A stretch of 64,000 bases of DNA. Source: a bacterium. GTDB taxonomy: Bacteria > Desulfobacterota > Binatia > HRBIN30 > CADEER01. A program made the translations under genes and the position numbers. The notes beneath the pieces were generated by a model. It saw only the letters and a list, made by a program, of their open reading frames with translations. It searched no databases and was not told the DNA's origin. The DNA lies in the NCBI GenBank assembly GCA_030430165.1, contig JAUIGL010000017.1, positions 20,151 to 84,150 on the forward strand. Direction: 5' to 3'. Of this stretch, positions 8,611 to 17,207 are shown one piece after another (within the stretch, counting starts at the first letter, position 1; every line of letters starts with the position of its first letter).

Positions 8611-11004
8611 CTACTCCACCGCGCCGGGCCGGCGGATGAGCGGCGATTCCGGCGCCAGCTCGAAGGGCTCGCCGCCGTGCTTGAGAGTCAACGCCGGCCC
8701 ATCGATCAAGCGGTAGGATACCTCGGTGCGGCGGATATCGACCTCGATGCGCCGATCGCGCCAGGCGAGTGGGAAACGCAGGCGCGACCACTGGGACGGC
8801 AAGCGCGGGTGAAAGTCGAGCTCGCCGTCGTGGTCGAGCATGCCGCCGAAGCCGTATACCAGAGCCATCCACACGCCCCCGGCCGAGGCGACGTGCACGC
8901 CGTCGACGACGTTTCCCCCGATGTCGCCGAGGTCGACCAGCGCCGCTTCCAGGAAATACTCCATCGCCTTGTCCTCGTATCCGACCTCGGCCGCGACGAT
9001 GCTCTGCACGCAGCTGGAGAGCGACGAGTCGCGCGTGGTGAGGGGGTCGTAGTAGTCGAAGTTGCGGCGTTTCTCGTCGAGGGTGAAATCCGCGCCGAGG
9101 AGGAACATCGCCATTACCACGTCGGCCTGCTTGATGACCTGCCGGCGGTAGAGGGTGAGCGGATGGTAGTGGAGCAGCAGCGGGTGCTTGTCGGCCGGGA
9201 TCTGCGCGAATTCCCAGCGGGGTTTGTCGAGGAAGCTGTCGTCCTGCGGATGGATTCCGGTACGCTCGTCGACCGGCAGATACATGCGCTCGGCCGCCCG
9301 TTCCCAGGCATCCAGCTCCGCCATATCGAGCTGGGTGCGTCGCGCGAGTTGCTCGAAGTCCTTGGGGTGAGACTCTCGAACGCGTTGCACCCCTCGGATC
9401 GCGGCCCGCAGGTTCTCGCGCGCCATCATGTTGGTGAAGCGGTTGTTGTCGACGACGGCGGTGTACTCGTCGGGGCCGGTCACGTTGTTGATGCAGAAGG
9501 CTCCTCCCCGGCGTTCGGAAAAGTGGCCGAGCGAAAGCCACATGCGCGCCGTTTCGACGACGACGTCGACGCCGCCGCGGAGCAGGAAGTGCTCGTCGAG
9601 AGTCGCCGCGGCGTATTTGCGCATCGCGTAGGCGATGTCGGCGTTGATGTGGTACGCAGCGGTTCCGGCGGCGTAGTAGGCGGATGCCTCGTCGCCGTTG
9701 ATGGTCCGCCAGGGAAAGAGCGCGCCCTCGTGGCCGAGCTCTTTCGCTCGCGCGCGGGCTCGGTCGAGCTGTGCCCAGCGGAACAATAGCAGGTTCCCGG
9801 CGAGTCGGGGGTCGGTGTAGGTGACGTAGGGGAGCACGTAGATCTCACCGTCCCAAAAGTAGTGCCCCTCGTAGCCCTGGCCAGTGAGCCCCTTGGCGGG
9901 CACGCCGTGGCCCTCGGCTCGCGCCGTCGCCTGGCGCACCTGGAACAGGTTGAAGCGCACTGCCTGCTGTACCCGCGGGTCGCCCTCGATCTCGACGTCC
10001 GCCCGCTCCCAGAAAGCGTCGTAGTGCGCCCGCTGCTCTTCGAACAGCCGAGTTTCGCCGATCTCCATGTTTCGGTCGAGAGTGCGCTCTGCACGGTTGC
10101 ACAGCTCATCGACCTCGCACTCCTCGGCGAAGTGGTAGGCCAGGAACTTGGTCAGACGGACCGGCTGCTCCGCGCCGAGATCGACGGAGAACACGACGTC
10201 GGCGCGGTTCTCGTCACAGCGGCTGGATTCCCGGCAACGCCCTGCGGTGGTGAGCTGGTGGTCCATGCCGCAGGCCAGGGCGATTTCGCTGCTCCGGGTC
10301 TGGTGACAGAGGATCACGCGCCGGCCGCGGGCCCGCTGCGCCAGCGGAATGAGAACGCTTCCATCGAAGCCGGTGACTCTGCGGGGATCCGGTTCTCCCG
10401 TTCCGCCCAGCCGGCGGGTCGTCATCTCGGAGGACAGGAGGACGTGTGCCGTGTCGTTCAGGCAGCGCACCTCGTAGGTCAGCAGGGCCAGATGCCGGTG
10501 GGTCATCGACACCATTCGCCGCGACGAGATGGCAACGTGCTTGCCCGAAGGTGTCTCCCAGAGGATCTCGCGATCGAGTGTACCAGCGCGCCAGTCGAGC
10601 GTTCGCCGGTATTCGAGCAGCCGCGCTTTGTGGATCTCCAGGGGCTCGTCGTCCACGTACAGGCGGATGATCTTGGCGTCGGTGGCGTTGACGATCGTCT
10701 GGCCGGTTTTCGCGAAGCCGTAGGCGTTTTCGCCGTAGACGATCGGCCAGGTTTCGTGAAAGCCGTTGAGGAAGACCCCTGGCCGCGAGACCGGCGTCCC
10801 TTCCTCGAAGTCGCCGCGCAGCCCGAGGTATCCGTTGGCGAGAGCGCAGATCGTCTCGGCCTGGCCGAGGAGCTCGTGCGAGTACCTTGCCTCGGTGATC
10901 CCCCACGGGTGCACGGGAAAGTTTTCGCTAGGGGGGTGGATGCGGGTGCGTGGGACGCGGCTGAGAAGGCGTTTCGCCCGCGCGCCGCCCTTCGCCTCGT
11001 TCAC
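8611..11004 (-). CDS. Glycoside hydrolase family 65 disaccharide phosphorylase
   Basis: From GTG 11004 the product has 797 residues, the usual length for maltose, trehalose or kojibiose phosphorylases. These split an alpha-glucobiose with phosphate into beta-glucose-1-phosphate and glucose. Visible family features are WGITEARYSHELLGQAET and ANGYLGLRGDFEEG near the N terminus, GYEGHYFWDGEIYVLPYV near residue 375, and TGPDEYTAVVDNN, whose Glu near residue 510 is the position of the catalytic acid. The GTGA at 11004-11001 overlaps the stop of the beta-phosphoglucomutase gene, so the two are coupled and act in sequence. The same frame stays open upstream of 11004, but that extension is Arg/Gly/Pro-rich shadow of the mutase gene. 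Which disaccharide is used is not resolvable here. Confidence 0.9.
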   Translation of the reverse strand: MNEAKGGARAKRLLSRVPRTRIHPPSENFPVHPWGITEARYSHELLGQAETICALANGYLGLRGDFEEGTPVSRPGVFLNGFHETWPIVYGENAYGFAKTGQTIVNATDAKIIRLYVDDEPLEIHKARLLEYRRTLDWRAGTLDREILWETPSGKHVAISSRRMVSMTHRHLALLTYEVRCLNDTAHVLLSSEMTTRRLGGTGEPDPRRVTGFDGSVLIPLAQRARGRRVILCHQTRSSEIALACGMDHQLTTAGRCRESSRCDENRADVVFSVDLGAEQPVRLTKFLAYHFAEECEVDELCNRAERTLDRNMEIGETRLFEEQRAHYDAFWERADVEIEGDPRVQQAVRFNLFQVRQATARAEGHGVPAKGLTGQGYEGHYFWDGEIYVLPYVTYTDPRLAGNLLLFRWAQLDRARARAKELGHEGALFPWRTINGDEASAYYAAGTAAYHINADIAYAMRKYAAATLDEHFLLRGGVDVVVETARMWLSLGHFSERRGGAFCINNVTGPDEYTAVVDNNRFTNMMARENLRAAIRGVQRVRESHPKDFEQLARRTQLDMAELDAWERAAERMYLPVDERTGIHPQDDSFLDKPRWEFAQIPADKHPLLLHYHPLTLYRRQVIKQADVVMAMFLLGADFTLDEKRRNFDYYDPLTTRDSSLSSCVQSIVAAEVGYEDKAMEYFLEAALVDLGDIGGNVVDGVHVASAGGVWMALVYGFGGMLDHDGELDFHPRLPSQWSRLRFPLAWRDRRIEVDIRRTEVSYRLIDGPALTLKHGGEPFELAPESPLIRRPGAVE

Positions 11005-11741
11005 GGAATCAGCTCCGCCAGGTCGTGCACGACGAGGTCGGCGCCGTTCTCGGCGAGGGCGTCCTCGTCGCCTTTGCGGGAAACGCCGACCACCAGGCCG
11101 AACGCCCCCGCGCGGCCCGCCTGAACCCCGGCGATGGCATCCTCGACGACGACCGCGCGACTGGGCTCGACCGCGAGTCGCCGCGCCGCCTCGAGAAAAG
11201 AGTCCGGCGCGGGTTTGCCGCGCAGTCCGAGCTCCCGCAGGACGAGACCGTCGACCCTCGCCTCGAACAGGTCTGCAATGTTGGCTGCTTCGAGGACGGC
11301 GGCGCAGTTGGCACTGGCCGAGACCACGACCGCGCGGACCCCGTGATCGAGCAGGTAGCGCACCAGCGCCACCGACCCCGGGTAGGCTGCGACGCCCTCG
11401 GATCGGATCGTTTCGTCGATCAGCTGGTTCTTGCGGGTGCCCAGCCCGAATATCGTCTCGCGATCCGCCGGGTCCTCCGGGCTTCCCTGCGGCAGCTCGA
11501 TTCCCCGCGAAGCGAGGAAGTCGCGAACGCCGTCGTCGCGCGGCTTGCCGTCGACGTGCAGCCGATAGTCGTCCATTTCGAAGGGGCGGAAGGGCTCGCC
11601 GGTTGCCGCGGCCCGCTGTTCCAGGAAGGCGTCGAACATCTTCTTCCAACTGGCGGCGTGCAAGCGCGCAGTGTCGGTCAAGACGCCGTCGAGATCGAAC
11701 AGAACTGCGTCAAAGCGCCCTGCGGCGAGATCGATCTTCAT
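11001..11741 (-). CDS. pgmB: Beta-phosphoglucomutase family HAD hydrolase
   Basis: The 246-residue protein has HAD motif I FDLDGVL with the nucleophile Asp16 and Asp18, a cap domain with the HVDGKPRDDGV segment, motif II VVVSAS, a conserved Lys in LRGKPAPDSF, and motif III VVVEDAIAGVQAG. This matches beta-phosphoglucomutases, which turn beta-glucose-1-phosphate into glucose-6-phosphate. The coupled GH65 phosphorylase gene makes exactly that substrate, which strengthens the call over a generic phosphatase. The gene is divergent from phosphofructokinase across a 260-bp gap that may hold promoters for both sides. Confidence 0.88.
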   Translation of the reverse strand: MKIDLAAGRFDAVLFDLDGVLTDTARLHAASWKKMFDAFLEQRAAATGEPFRPFEMDDYRLHVDGKPRDDGVRDFLASRGIELPQGSPEDPADRETIFGLGTRKNQLIDETIRSEGVAAYPGSVALVRYLLDHGVRAVVVSASANCAAVLEAANIADLFEARVDGLVLRELGLRGKPAPDSFLEAARRLAVEPSRAVVVEDAIAGVQAGRAGAFGLVVGVSRKGDEDALAENGADLVVHDLAELIP

Positions 11742-12001
11742 CTACTCAGTCACGTACGGTCGGAAGGGGGAGCGTCTTTGGACACCTGCGATCGAATCCG
11801 AGGATGGTTGCCATGCAGCCGGCTCAGTATTCGCATGCGCGTTGTTGCGCGGCAACTGTCTGGTGTGCGTCGATCGCCGTGTGGAGTTTTGATTGCGGCC
11901 GGTCCCGGGGGGTTGGTAGCTTGTCGGACTTGTTCCCGACTTGATGAGGAGAGAAGGAGACCAAGTGAGATGCTGGCGGATCGCGGCCTCACGAGGAAAG
12001 T

Positions 12002-13084
12002 ATGAGTCAGCGAATCGGCATCGTTACCGGCGGCGGTGACTGCCCAGGTCTCAACGCGGTCATCCGTGCGGTGGCGAAGGCTGCCGACCGGCGCGGATGG
12101 CAGACGGTCGGAATCCTCGGCGGGTATGAAGGGTTGCTCGAGCCGCGCGCCTCCCGTGAGCTCGACTACCGGGAGCTGGGCGACCTGCTGAATCGCGGCG
12201 GCACGATCCTCGGCACCAGCAACCGCGGCCGCTTCGCCGCCAAGGTCGGCCACGGCGAGGCGAAGGGGATTCCGGCGGAAGTGCTGGGCGCGGCCAAGCG
12301 CGGTTGCGCGGAGCTCGGTCTGTCTGCGCTGGTTTGCATCGGCGGCGACGGCTCGCTCAGTATCGCCCAGCAGCTGCAGGAGTACGGCATTCCGGTTGTC
12401 GGCGTCCCCAAGACGATCGACAACGACCTGGCGGCAACGGTGATGACCTTCGGCTTCGATTCCGCCGTGGCCTGCGCCACCGACGCCCTCGACCGGTTGC
12501 ACACCACCGCCGAAAGCCACCAGCGCGTCATGGTGCTGGAAGTGATGGGACGCTACGCGGGATGGATCGCGATCTATTCCGGGGTCGCCGGTGGCGCGGA
12601 TGTGATCCTCATTCCAGAGATTCCGTTCGGCTACGACAGCATCTGCGCGAAGATCGACGAGCGGGAGAAGCTCGGCCGGCACTTCAGTATCGTCGTCGTC
12701 GCGGAGGGTGCTCGGCCCGAAGGCGGCGACTTCGTCACCAGCGGTGGTCAGCAGAAAAACCGCGAGGCGCGTCTCGGCGGCGTTGGCGCTCAGGTTGCGG
12801 CCGAGATCGAGCGGCGCACGGGCAAGGAAACGCGAGCAGTGGTGCTCGGTCATCTGCAACGCGGCGGGGGGCCGACCAACTTCGATCGCGCGTTGTGCAC
12901 GGTTTTTGGCACCACGGCGGTCGATCTCGTCGCCGAGCAGCGGTTCGGTGAGATGGTGACCTACACCGGCACTCAAGTGACCAGTGTGCCGCTCGCGGAT
13001 GCCGTCGGCGAGCTCCGCCGGGTGCCGCTCGACGGAGGTTTCGTGCGCGCCGCGCGGGCGCTCGGCGTCTGCCTCGGCGATTGA
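12002..13084 (+). CDS. pfkA: 6-phosphofructokinase (group III type)
   Basis: The 360-residue protein opens with GIVTGGGDCPGLNAV and has the phosphoryl-donor loop GGDGS at residues 114-118, PKTIDND at 136-142, VMGRYAGWIA and GHLQRGG, all diagnostic of phosphofructokinases. PKTIDND with Lys is the group III form. GGDGS (Gly rather than Asp after the loop) is the ATP-type residue, while pyrophosphate enzymes usually carry Asp at that site. ATP use is therefore likely, but the Lys leaves some doubt. It phosphorylates fructose-6-phosphate in glycolysis. It is divergent from the disaccharide phosphorylase operon and would receive its product after isomerisation. Confidence 0.92.
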   Translation: MSQRIGIVTGGGDCPGLNAVIRAVAKAADRRGWQTVGILGGYEGLLEPRASRELDYRELGDLLNRGGTILGTSNRGRFAAKVGHGEAKGIPAEVLGAAKRGCAELGLSALVCIGGDGSLSIAQQLQEYGIPVVGVPKTIDNDLAATVMTFGFDSAVACATDALDRLHTTAESHQRVMVLEVMGRYAGWIAIYSGVAGGADVILIPEIPFGYDSICAKIDEREKLGRHFSIVVVAEGARPEGGDFVTSGGQQKNREARLGGVGAQVAAEIERRTGKETRAVVLGHLQRGGGPTNFDRALCTVFGTTAVDLVAEQRFGEMVTYTGTQVTSVPLADAVGELRRVPLDGGFVRAARALGVCLGD

Positions 13085-13378
13085 CGCTTGCGTCGCTCCC
13101 TCCCGGGTTGCCTCCACGAGCCGCACGGTCGGTTTCTCGCAGATGGGGGATCCGCGGCTCCGCCGCCTCGAGTCGAATGACACTCGTACCAGAGCCTTCT
13201 CGGTGGTCGAGGTATCGGAATTATTTCGGAGTTCGTTCGGGACATTGGGCCGCCTGGTCTGGCAACAGGCGGGTGTCCGAGGAGAACCGGGTTGCCGGGG
13301 TCGCGTGTGTTGCTTCGCCAGATTGGGTTCCCGTGCCGGCCTACGAGATGCCGGTTCTCTTCCCTCGTACTGCCGCCG

Positions 13379-14590
13379 ATGCCGAGACTCCCCTGTTCCG
13401 CCGAAAAAGGCGGTAGCGACAAACCCTCTTGCGGCGCCTTTACCTCGGCGCGTCGAGCCGGTCGCGCGACGAGCTCGCGCCGGCCGCGACAGCTCGTCCT
13501 CGCGGTATTCGCCGCGGCATTGCTCGCGCTGTCGGGAGAGGATGCCGGTGCGGCGCCGCCCGGCTACGAGCTGAACGACGGCCACTTCCACCTGACGAAT
13601 TACGTCCAGGAAGGAACCGACATCCACGACTTTCTCGAGATCATGGGAACGCGTGTTTGGCGGGTAGCCCTGTTTGGCATTCCGCTGCAGCAGCAATGGT
13701 CGCATCGGGTGTCGGGCGACGTGGCGCCGACGTATTACCTCGATGCCGATTCCGATCTCTATTACTACTCGTTCACGGACGCCTACATCGCGACGGAGTA
13801 CCTTTCGCTCTCGGAGCGCGAGCGCGAGCGGTTCGATCCGATGATCACTGGATTCAATCCAGCCGACATGTACGCCGCCGACCACATTCGGCGGGTGCTC
13901 GAGACGTTCCCCGGGGTGTTCTCCGGTATCGGAGAATTCACGGTCCACAAGGAGTTCGTCTCCGCCAAGATTGCCGGAGACGTTCCCAGTCTGAGCGACC
14001 CGGCGATCGATCGGATCTTCGACTTCGCCGCCGAGGTCGGCCTCGTCGTCATCCTCCACAACGACATCCACATGCCGTTCGCGGAACCCAGCGAGGCGCA
14101 CGTTCAGTTCCACCGCATCAAGCAACTCTTCGCCCGTCATCCGAAGACGGTGATCATCTGGGCCCACACCGGGCTCGGTCGGGTCATTCAACCGGTCGGC
14201 GGACACGTCGCCATGCTCGAGGAAATCCTCGACGACCCGGATCTCGACCACGTCCACTTCGACATCTCCTGGAACGAGATGGCGAAGTACGCGGTCAGCA
14301 GCCCGGCGGCGGTCGAGCTCACCGCAGGGATGATCGAAGGCCATCCTGATCGATTCCTGTTCGGAACCGACGAAGTCGCGCCGCAAAATCAACACTCTTA
14401 TCTGAAGATCAACGAACTCTATGGTCCGCTCTGGAATGCCTTGACGGCAGAGACCAAGGCGAAGGTACGCATCGGGAACTACGAGCGATTGTTCGACGAG
14501 GCCAACCGCAAGGTGCGCGCCTGGGAGGCCGCTAATGTTCGCCGCGACCCGAATCGACGCGGTGACACGGAGAAGGAGAAGCTGAGATGA
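13379..14590 (+). CDS. Exported amidohydrolase-fold metal-dependent hydrolase
   Basis: From ATG 13379 the protein has 403 residues with an N-terminal basic stretch and a hydrophobic segment (LVLAVFAAALLAL) that acts as signal or anchor. The mature part begins with DGHFHL (His69, His71), the metal-binding start of the amidohydrolase barrel. GIGEFTVHKEF, VILHNDIHM, WAHTGLG and FGTDEVA supply the later ligands. The fold resembles the 'amidohydrolase 2' group. Its stop overlaps the glutaminase start (ATGA at 14587-14590), so the two are one operon, and a role in releasing amide or acyl groups in the periplasm is plausible. The frame stays open upstream to 13292, but those residues look non-coding. 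The substrate is unknown. Confidence 0.78.
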   Translation: MPRLPCSAEKGGSDKPSCGAFTSARRAGRATSSRRPRQLVLAVFAAALLALSGEDAGAAPPGYELNDGHFHLTNYVQEGTDIHDFLEIMGTRVWRVALFGIPLQQQWSHRVSGDVAPTYYLDADSDLYYYSFTDAYIATEYLSLSERERERFDPMITGFNPADMYAADHIRRVLETFPGVFSGIGEFTVHKEFVSAKIAGDVPSLSDPAIDRIFDFAAEVGLVVILHNDIHMPFAEPSEAHVQFHRIKQLFARHPKTVIIWAHTGLGRVIQPVGGHVAMLEEILDDPDLDHVHFDISWNEMAKYAVSSPAAVELTAGMIEGHPDRFLFGTDEVAPQNQHSYLKINELYGPLWNALTAETKAKVRIGNYERLFDEANRKVRAWEAANVRRDPNRRGDTEKEKLR

Positions 14591-15597
14591 GATCAGTGCG
14601 GAGCTGGAGCGCGGCGCTGCTGGTCGCGTTTGCCGCGACCAACTGCGCGGCGCATGCGGCGGATGAGGCAGCGATCAAGGGAGCGCTGGATGCGGCGTTC
14701 GCCAAGTACAAGGACCTGCAGGAAGGCAAGAACGCGGACTATATCCCTGCCTTGGCCGAGGTCGACCCCAACGTCTATGGGATCGCGCTGATCACCGTCG
14801 ACGGCGAAGTCTACGTGAAGGGCGACGTCAGCACCGAAGTCTCCATCCAGTCGATCTCCAAGGTGTTCACGATGGCCAAGGTGATGGAGGAATCCGGTCC
14901 CGAGGCGCTGCGCGACAACATGGGGGTCGACGCCACTGGGCAGGTGTTCAACTCGATCGTCGCCATCGAGCAGTACAAAGGCGCCGAGATGAACGCCCTG
15001 GTCAACGCCGGCGCGATCACCGCGACCAGTATGGTCCAGGGAAAGACCTACGACGAGATCTGGGGCAAGATCCTCGGCTACTACCGTGATTTTGCCGGCC
15101 GCGATCTGACCGTTCTCGAAGACGTCTACGAGTCGGAGGCGGCCACCAACCAGCGCAACCAGGCGATTGCGCACCTGATGTACGCCTACGGCAAGATCGA
15201 GGAAGAGCCGGTGCGGGCGACCGACATCTACACCAAACAGTGCTCGGTCGGCGTCAATGCCAAGGACCTTGCCGTGATGGCTGCAACTCTCGCCAACGGC
15301 GGCAAGAACCCGGTGACCGGCAAGAAGGTTCTGTCGAGCGAGCACGTCCCCGAAGTGCTGGCGGTGATGGCGACGGCCGGTCTCTACGACGACTCCGGAA
15401 AGTGGCTGTACCGCACGGGCCTGCCGGCCAAGAGCGGCGTCGGCGGTGGCATCATCGCCGTTTCGCCGGGCAAGTTCGGCATCGCCGTGATCTCGCCGCC
15501 ACTCGACGCGGCCGGCAACAGCGTTCGCGCTCAGAACGCGATCGCCGACATCTCGAACGCGATCGGCGGCAATCCCTACGCGGTAACGCCGAAGTAA
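14587..15597 (+). CDS. glsA: Glutaminase A family protein, exported
   Basis: The 336-residue protein has a signal peptide (AALLVAFAATNCAAHAA; either lipobox Cys20 or a cut after AHA). The serine-dependent glutaminase core follows, with SIQSISKVF carrying the Ser89-x-x-Lys92 catalytic pair, NALVNAGAI, an EAATNQRNQAIAHLM segment, TKQCSVGVNAKDLAVMAATLANGG, and a C-terminal KSGVGGGIIAV. The enzyme converts glutamine to glutamate and ammonia. Most bacterial GlsA proteins are cytoplasmic, so the signal peptide is notable. The gene is coupled to the upstream amidohydrolase by ATGA and followed 35 bp later by a porin. The clustered asparaginase, aspartase and C4-dicarboxylate carrier downstream point to periplasmic use of amino-acid amides. 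Confidence 0.9.
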   Translation: MRSVRSWSAALLVAFAATNCAAHAADEAAIKGALDAAFAKYKDLQEGKNADYIPALAEVDPNVYGIALITVDGEVYVKGDVSTEVSIQSISKVFTMAKVMEESGPEALRDNMGVDATGQVFNSIVAIEQYKGAEMNALVNAGAITATSMVQGKTYDEIWGKILGYYRDFAGRDLTVLEDVYESEAATNQRNQAIAHLMYAYGKIEEEPVRATDIYTKQCSVGVNAKDLAVMAATLANGGKNPVTGKKVLSSEHVPEVLAVMATAGLYDDSGKWLYRTGLPAKSGVGGGIIAVSPGKFGIAVISPPLDAAGNSVRAQNAIADISNAIGGNPYAVTPK

Positions 15598-15632
15598 CGG
15601 TTGACGCGAAACCATATGGAGAGGGGTGGGGT

Positions 15633-17108
15633 ATGAAGGACGGATTGATTGGGGTCGGCCTATTTTGCGTCGCTATCGCGGTAGGCCTGGGCCCTGCGCG
15701 AGCGCAGCAGGCGTCGCAGGCGGAAATCGACGAGCTCAAGCGGGCGCTGGACCAGCAGGAGGAGACGGTGCGCGCCCTCCGCGATCGCATCAATGCTCTC
15801 GAGGCGAATGAGGCGGAACCCGCTCCGGCTGCGGCGCAGGTGGAGCCGGCGGCGGCACCGCCAGCGGCCGCCGATTCGAGCGCGCCACCGTCGCCGATCG
15901 AAGAGGCGGAGGCGCGGATGCGCGAGGTTCGCGCGCGGAGAGCTCGGGTCCGCTACCACGACAATTTCGACGACAAGCAGGAGGCGGCGGCGCGTCCGGG
16001 TGACTACACTCTCGACCCCGATTTCCGCGGCTTCATCCCGATTCCCAACACCGCGTTCATGGTCAAGTTCAACCCGCGGCCGCGTGTCGACATGACCCTG
16101 GACGATGGCAACAACGGCAGCGAGATGCGCTTCGTGCCCGGTCTGATTCCGGTCGAGAACCAGGGCAGCGGGGCGCGTTTCAACGTCAACGGCAACGGCA
16201 GCCAGTTGCGGGTCGACATGCAGGCGCCGGACCTCCCCGGCAACCTCCGATTCTACTACCAGAACGACTTCTTCGGTTCCGACGACAAGAACTTCAGCTA
16301 CCGGCTGCAGCACTTCTACGGGCAGTTCTACGGGGTCGTGGCCGGCTTCACCTACGGCGTCTTCGAGGACCCCGACGCCTGGCCCGATACCGTCGACTAC
16401 GAGGGGCCCAACTCGGTGATCTTCGCGCGTCGGCCGGTGGCGCAGTACAAGACCAACTTCTTCGAGGACTGGCAGCTCACCCTGGCGGTCGAGGATCCCG
16501 ACATCTTCCTCGACACCACCGGGGATCCCGACGCCAGCCGGCGCACCGTCATGCCTGACGTTGGTTTCAACGTCCGCTGGTTACCCGGCGACCTCGGCCA
16601 CGTGCAGTTCAGTACCATCTTCCGAACCCTCGCCATCGACGGTGGAGACGCAGTCGGTAGCGACGAGACCTTTGCCTGGGGCACCAACATCGCCGGTTCG
16701 CTCAACGTGACCGACGCCGATACCCTGATGTTTTGGTTCGTCTACGGCGAGGGCATCGGCGGCATGGGCAACGACACCAGCTTCCACAACACCGACGGTG
16801 CCTTCAACGCCGACGGCAACCTGGTCGCCCTCGACTACTTCAGCTCGATGGTGGCATTCACTCACCGCTGGACCCCGCGCTGGCGGTCGACCGCCACCTA
16901 CGGTTTCGTCAACCTCCAGAACGCGGCGATGCAGGAAGCCACCGCGTACGACCAGACCCACTACGCCAGCGTCAACCTCATCTACCAGCTGTTCAAGCGC
17001 ATGAGCATCGGCGTCGAAGGCCTGTACGGCGTCAACAAGGTCAAGAGCGGCGACGAAGAGGACGCGTTTCGGCTACAGCTCGGCCTGTTCTACTCGCTGT
17101 TCGACTGA
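15633..17108 (+). CDS. DcaP-like trimeric outer-membrane porin
   Basis: Starting at ATG 15633 after a G-rich ribosome site, the 491-residue protein has a signal peptide (GVGLFCVAIAVGLGPARAQ) and a short coiled coil (QAEIDELKRALDQQEETVR). A Pro/Ala-rich stretch comes next, then a beta-barrel of alternating residues ending in Phe-Asp. The segments LRFYYQNDFFGS, FSYRLQHFYGQF and PDTVDYEGPNSVIFARRPV agree with the DcaP family, whose founding member imports dicarboxylates across the outer membrane. Its place between glutaminase and the aspartase/Dcu genes fits entry of amino acids or dicarboxylates. A perfect hairpin at 17114-17148 follows the stop and probably ends the transcript. Confidence 0.82.
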   Translation: MKDGLIGVGLFCVAIAVGLGPARAQQASQAEIDELKRALDQQEETVRALRDRINALEANEAEPAPAAAQVEPAAAPPAAADSSAPPSPIEEAEARMREVRARRARVRYHDNFDDKQEAAARPGDYTLDPDFRGFIPIPNTAFMVKFNPRPRVDMTLDDGNNGSEMRFVPGLIPVENQGSGARFNVNGNGSQLRVDMQAPDLPGNLRFYYQNDFFGSDDKNFSYRLQHFYGQFYGVVAGFTYGVFEDPDAWPDTVDYEGPNSVIFARRPVAQYKTNFFEDWQLTLAVEDPDIFLDTTGDPDASRRTVMPDVGFNVRWLPGDLGHVQFSTIFRTLAIDGGDAVGSDETFAWGTNIAGSLNVTDADTLMFWFVYGEGIGGMGNDTSFHNTDGAFNADGNLVALDYFSSMVAFTHRWTPRWRSTATYGFVNLQNAAMQEATAYDQTHYASVNLIYQLFKRMSIGVEGLYGVNKVKSGDEEDAFRLQLGLFYSLFD

Positions 17109-17113
17109 TCCGG

Positions 17114-17148
17114 GAAGGCAGGGCGCTGTCTTGATGCGCCCTGCCTTC
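17114..17148 (+). terminator. Hairpin after the DcaP-like porin gene
   Basis: A perfect 13-bp stem (GAAGGCAGGGCGC at 17114-17126 and its complement at 17136-17148) with a 9-base loop lies 6 bp after the porin stop. There is no run of T after it, so it is either a weak intrinsic terminator or an mRNA 3'-end protector. Confidence 0.6.
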
Positions 17149-17207
17149 GGTACCGCGCCGACACACGCCGTCGAACGGCCGCCCGAACCGCCCATTGTAC
17201 AAGAAAT

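Noticed and set aside
11005..11649. N-terminal extension of the GH65 phosphorylase
   Set aside because: The 215 extra residues are Arg/Gly/Pro-rich and antisense-independent shadow of the beta-phosphoglucomutase gene in the same direction. The GTG at 11004 coupled to that gene's stop is the natural start.
11750..14395. 881-codon open frame on the minus strand
   Set aside because: It is antisense to the phosphofructokinase and amidohydrolase genes, which have clear motifs. The translation is Arg/Asp/Glu/Val-rich without domain features, as expected from GC-rich shadow frames.
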